Origin: a bacterium BMS3Bbin02
GTDB lineage: Bacteria > Actinomycetota > Acidimicrobiia > Spongiisociales > UBA5794
NCBI GenBank assembly: GCA_002898115.1
Contig: BDTL01000257.1
Location: 1 to 7,590 of the forward strand
Direction of reading: 5' to 3'
Length of the DNA: 7,590 bases
This document shows, one piece after another, positions 6,271-7,590 of this stretch. Position 1 is the stretch's first letter. Every line of letters begins with the position of its first letter. The position numbers and the translations under genes are program-made. A model generated the notes under the pieces. That model saw nothing but the letters and a program-made list of their open reading frames with translations, made no database searches and was not told where the DNA came from.

Positions 6271-6342
6271 ATGAGAATTCGGTACCGGGGCTTTGCAGGC
6301 GGTAACAATCTGATCGGGACGCCAGGCAGGGGATGCCGCTAG
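6271..6342 (+). other. Possible leaderless 23-codon ORF running into the fetB-like gene
   Basis: ATG 6271 opens a 23-codon frame (MRIRYRGFAGGNNLIGTPGR, then three more residues) that ends with TAG at 6340-6342. Its start lies where a transcript from the TACAGT box would begin. Its stop overlaps the GTG at 6342-6344, an in-frame alternative start of the permease, as TAGTG. A leader frame coupled to the permease is thus possible. The peptide is basic and resembles nothing I know. Support is purely positional. Confidence 0.3.
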
Positions 6343-7124
6343 TGAGTGTCGTCGGATGGCCCGTCGTGCTGGCTTCGCTGTCCCTGGTGATTCTTGCGGT
6401 CGGTTTGTCACGGTGGCTTCGCCTCGGTGTCGAGCGAGACATGATCATCGCTTCGATACGAGCCGCCGTGCAGCTCCTTGCCGTCGGGGTGGTGTTCGCT
6501 GCCATCTTCCGATCCGATCAGGCGTGGTTGTGGTCCTGGGTCTGGGTTGTCTTCATGGCTCTGGTCGCGACCCGAGTTGTGGTGCGTCGCGCCGAGCACA
6601 CCATTCGCAACCTTGCATTGGTCGCCGGCCTGGCAGTGTTCGGCTCGGCCGCGATCAGTATCGCGATCACCTTCGGCCTCGGTGCACTCGACTACGACCC
6701 GGTTGCGCTGGTGGTGATTGCGGGGATCACTATTGGCAACGCAGTGCCGTCTGCGGTCCTGGCGGCGAAACAGTCGATGATGTTGTGTCGGGATCATCTC
6801 GGGGATCTTGAAGCAGGCTTGGCGCTTGGGTTCACGCGCCGCGACGCGGCTCGGTTCATGGCCCCGCGCGCGGCGAAGGCGGCAATGATCACCCGGATAG
6901 AGCGCACCAAGGTGGTCGGTCTCATCGCGTTGCCCGGAGCGATGACCGGACTCCTCCTCGCAGGGGTCGATCCGATAGAGGCCGTCGCTGTGCAACTGTT
7001 GGTGATGTACCTGATCCTGGGCACCGCTGCCGTGTGTGTTGTAGCCGTAGTGAGCGCTGTCACGAACGCAGCGGTCACCGATGATCTCCGGGCGGCGGAC
7101 TGGACAAAGGTCCCGGCGAGTTAG
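6333..7124 (+). CDS. fetB: FetB/YbbM-type (UPF0014) ABC transporter permease
   Basis: Integral membrane protein of 263 residues with about seven hydrophobic segments (roughly 8-30, 44-60, 66-84, 94-115, 122-143, 195-212, 218-242). Family landmarks are all present: SIRAAVQLLAVG near 41-52, GITIGNAVPS at 131-140, the cytoplasmic EAGLALGFTRRDA at 160-172, and RTKVVGLIALPGAMTGLLLAG at 191-211, in the order expected for UPF0014. The best studied member, FetB of Escherichia coli, pairs with the ATPase FetA and has been linked to iron export and oxidative stress resistance; plant relatives are linked to aluminium tolerance. No ATPase gene is present in the window, so the partner is either encoded elsewhere or absent. 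ATG 6333 has AGG six bases upstream, and GTG 6342 is an equally good start. Its stop shares TTAG with a convergent decayed gene. The family is clear; the transported ion is not. Confidence 0.9.
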   Translation: MPLVSVVGWPVVLASLSLVILAVGLSRWLRLGVERDMIIASIRAAVQLLAVGVVFAAIFRSDQAWLWSWVWVVFMALVATRVVVRRAEHTIRNLALVAGLAVFGSAAISIAITFGLGALDYDPVALVVIAGITIGNAVPSAVLAAKQSMMLCRDHLGDLEAGLALGFTRRDAARFMAPRAAKAAMITRIERTKVVGLIALPGAMTGLLLAGVDPIEAVAVQLLVMYLILGTAAVCVVAVVSAVTNAAVTDDLRAADWTKVPAS

Positions 7125-7348
7125 GACTCTGGTGAGGTGCCGGCGGTCGCGATCGCATGGTCGACGAATCGGGTGACCGCGGGTTCATCGACCCCCGCAA
7201 TGTTGCCGTCGGCGTCCAACGAGAGCGATCCCGCGGTGAGCACGATTTTGAGGGCCTGATTCAGCGACGTGCTGCGCGTGCTCGCCGGCATCACCAGGAC
7301 GCGTGCGGCGGGGGATGTTGGTCACGAATCGGGTATCGTTTGTTTCAT
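7121..7348 (-). pseudogene. Decayed NADPH-dependent FMN reductase-like gene (in-frame stop and internal deletion)
   Basis: On the - strand a frame with strong GC-ending codon bias runs from about 7321 to TAA at 7123-7121. It contains ARVLVMPASTRSTSLNQAL, which resembles the first strand and FMN phosphate loop (G/A-S-x-R-x-x-S-x-N) that open NADPH-dependent FMN reductases. Only about 16 residues later comes LDADGNIAGVDEPAVTRFV, resembling the end of such proteins. Full-length members are about 180 residues; here at most 75 codons remain, so the central NADPH and dimer region would be missing. Upstream in the same frame, ATG 7348 gives MKQTIPDS and then TGA (7324-7322), which interrupts the frame before the first strand. 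Reinitiation at ATG 7291 would make a 56-residue peptide. The coding character is convincing; the family assignment is moderate, resting on one motif and the tail. The stop TAA overlaps the fetB TAG. Confidence 0.5.
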
Positions 7349-7590
7349 GGCTCAATTCCCGGCGGAGGACTCCATGGGGATCGTGCTGCCCCTCGAACAT
7401 CCGGATGACGGCGGTCGCAACTGCACTCGGATCTCACGCAATGTGTCTCGCCTCGATCAGTCCTGCGCGGTGAGTTCGCGAAAAATAGTGGTTGCGGCGT
7501 CATGTCGGCGGGTGATACGGTGTTAGTGGCGCTGGTAAAAGCTAGCGGGTGTGGTGTTTCTCAGAGTGTGGGGTGTCGTGGTGGCGAGGC
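7349..7590. other. Right-edge region without a convincing complete gene
   Basis: No frame on either strand gives a recognisable protein here. A - strand stretch at about 7433-7340 (DPSAVATAVIRMFEGQHD and onward) has coding-like codon use but a stop on its upstream side and no family I can name; it may be another gene remnant. From ATG 7502 a + strand frame stays open to the edge (MSAGDTVLVALVKASGCGV and onward), too short to judge. The final 50 bases are strikingly rich in G and T on the + strand. Confidence 0.4.
7492..7521 (+). promoter_or_regulatory. Candidate promoter for a gene beyond the right edge
   Basis: TTGCGG at 7492-7497 and TACGGT at 7516-7521 are 18 bases apart and fit the actinobacterial sigma-70 pattern of TTG in the -35 box and TAnnnT in the -10 box. 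A GTG at 7526 lies about where transcription would begin and opens a frame to the window edge, so a leaderless gene could start there. This cannot be tested without the adjoining sequence. Confidence 0.3.

Noticed and set aside
6171..6308. Upstream extension of the M28 peptidase to ATG 6308
   Set aside because: It would bury the lipoprotein signal beginning at 6170 behind 46 residues of non-signal sequence.
7185..7400. 71-residue - strand frame near the right end
   Set aside because: Runs across the better-supported reductase-like frame; product becomes Arg/His/Gln-rich and matches nothing known. Its upstream part may be a remnant.

Overview
The window looks like a piece of a GC-rich actinobacterial chromosome. 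Codons end mostly in G or C, GTG starts are plausible, promoter-like -10 boxes have the TAnnnT form, and one lipoprotein carries a Ser/Thr/Pro linker with an uninterrupted run of 12 threonines followed by Leu-Pro-Pro. That linker style recalls Acidimicrobiia, but the placement is an inference from style and not a taxonomic assignment. No RNA gene, insertion sequence or CRISPR array was seen.

Left part, + strand (about 217-3864): a probable three-gene unit. It encodes a phosphorelay protein with the order HPt-REC-REC and no output domain, a membrane-anchored HEAT-repeat protein, and a processive family 2 glycosyltransferase resembling PgaC/hyaluronan/cellulose synthases. The last two genes share one base (TGATG). 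The simplest reading is an exopolysaccharide synthase with a dedicated HEAT partner, under phosphorelay control. Bases 1-41 may hold the tail of an upstream gene.

Middle part, - strand (3854-6170): three genes for exported proteins. Reading along the - strand they are an M28 zinc peptidase lipoprotein, a small cysteine-containing lipoprotein, and a secreted protein with two tandem copies of one unrecognised beta-rich domain. The last gene converges on the glycosyltransferase gene and overlaps its 3' end by 11 bases.

Right part: a FetB/YbbM (UPF0014) permease gene on + (6333-7124), with no ATPase partner in view. It is preceded by a possible leaderless 23-codon ORF whose stop overlaps an alternative permease start. 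It converges, through a shared TTAG stop, with a decayed - strand gene (7121-7348) that looks like an NADPH-dependent FMN reductase with an in-frame TGA and a large internal deletion. The last 240 bases hold no convincing complete gene, only a possible promoter and the beginning of an open frame running off the edge.

The item most worth following is the HPt-REC-REC / TM-HEAT / synthase unit together with the convergent secreted duplicated-domain protein.
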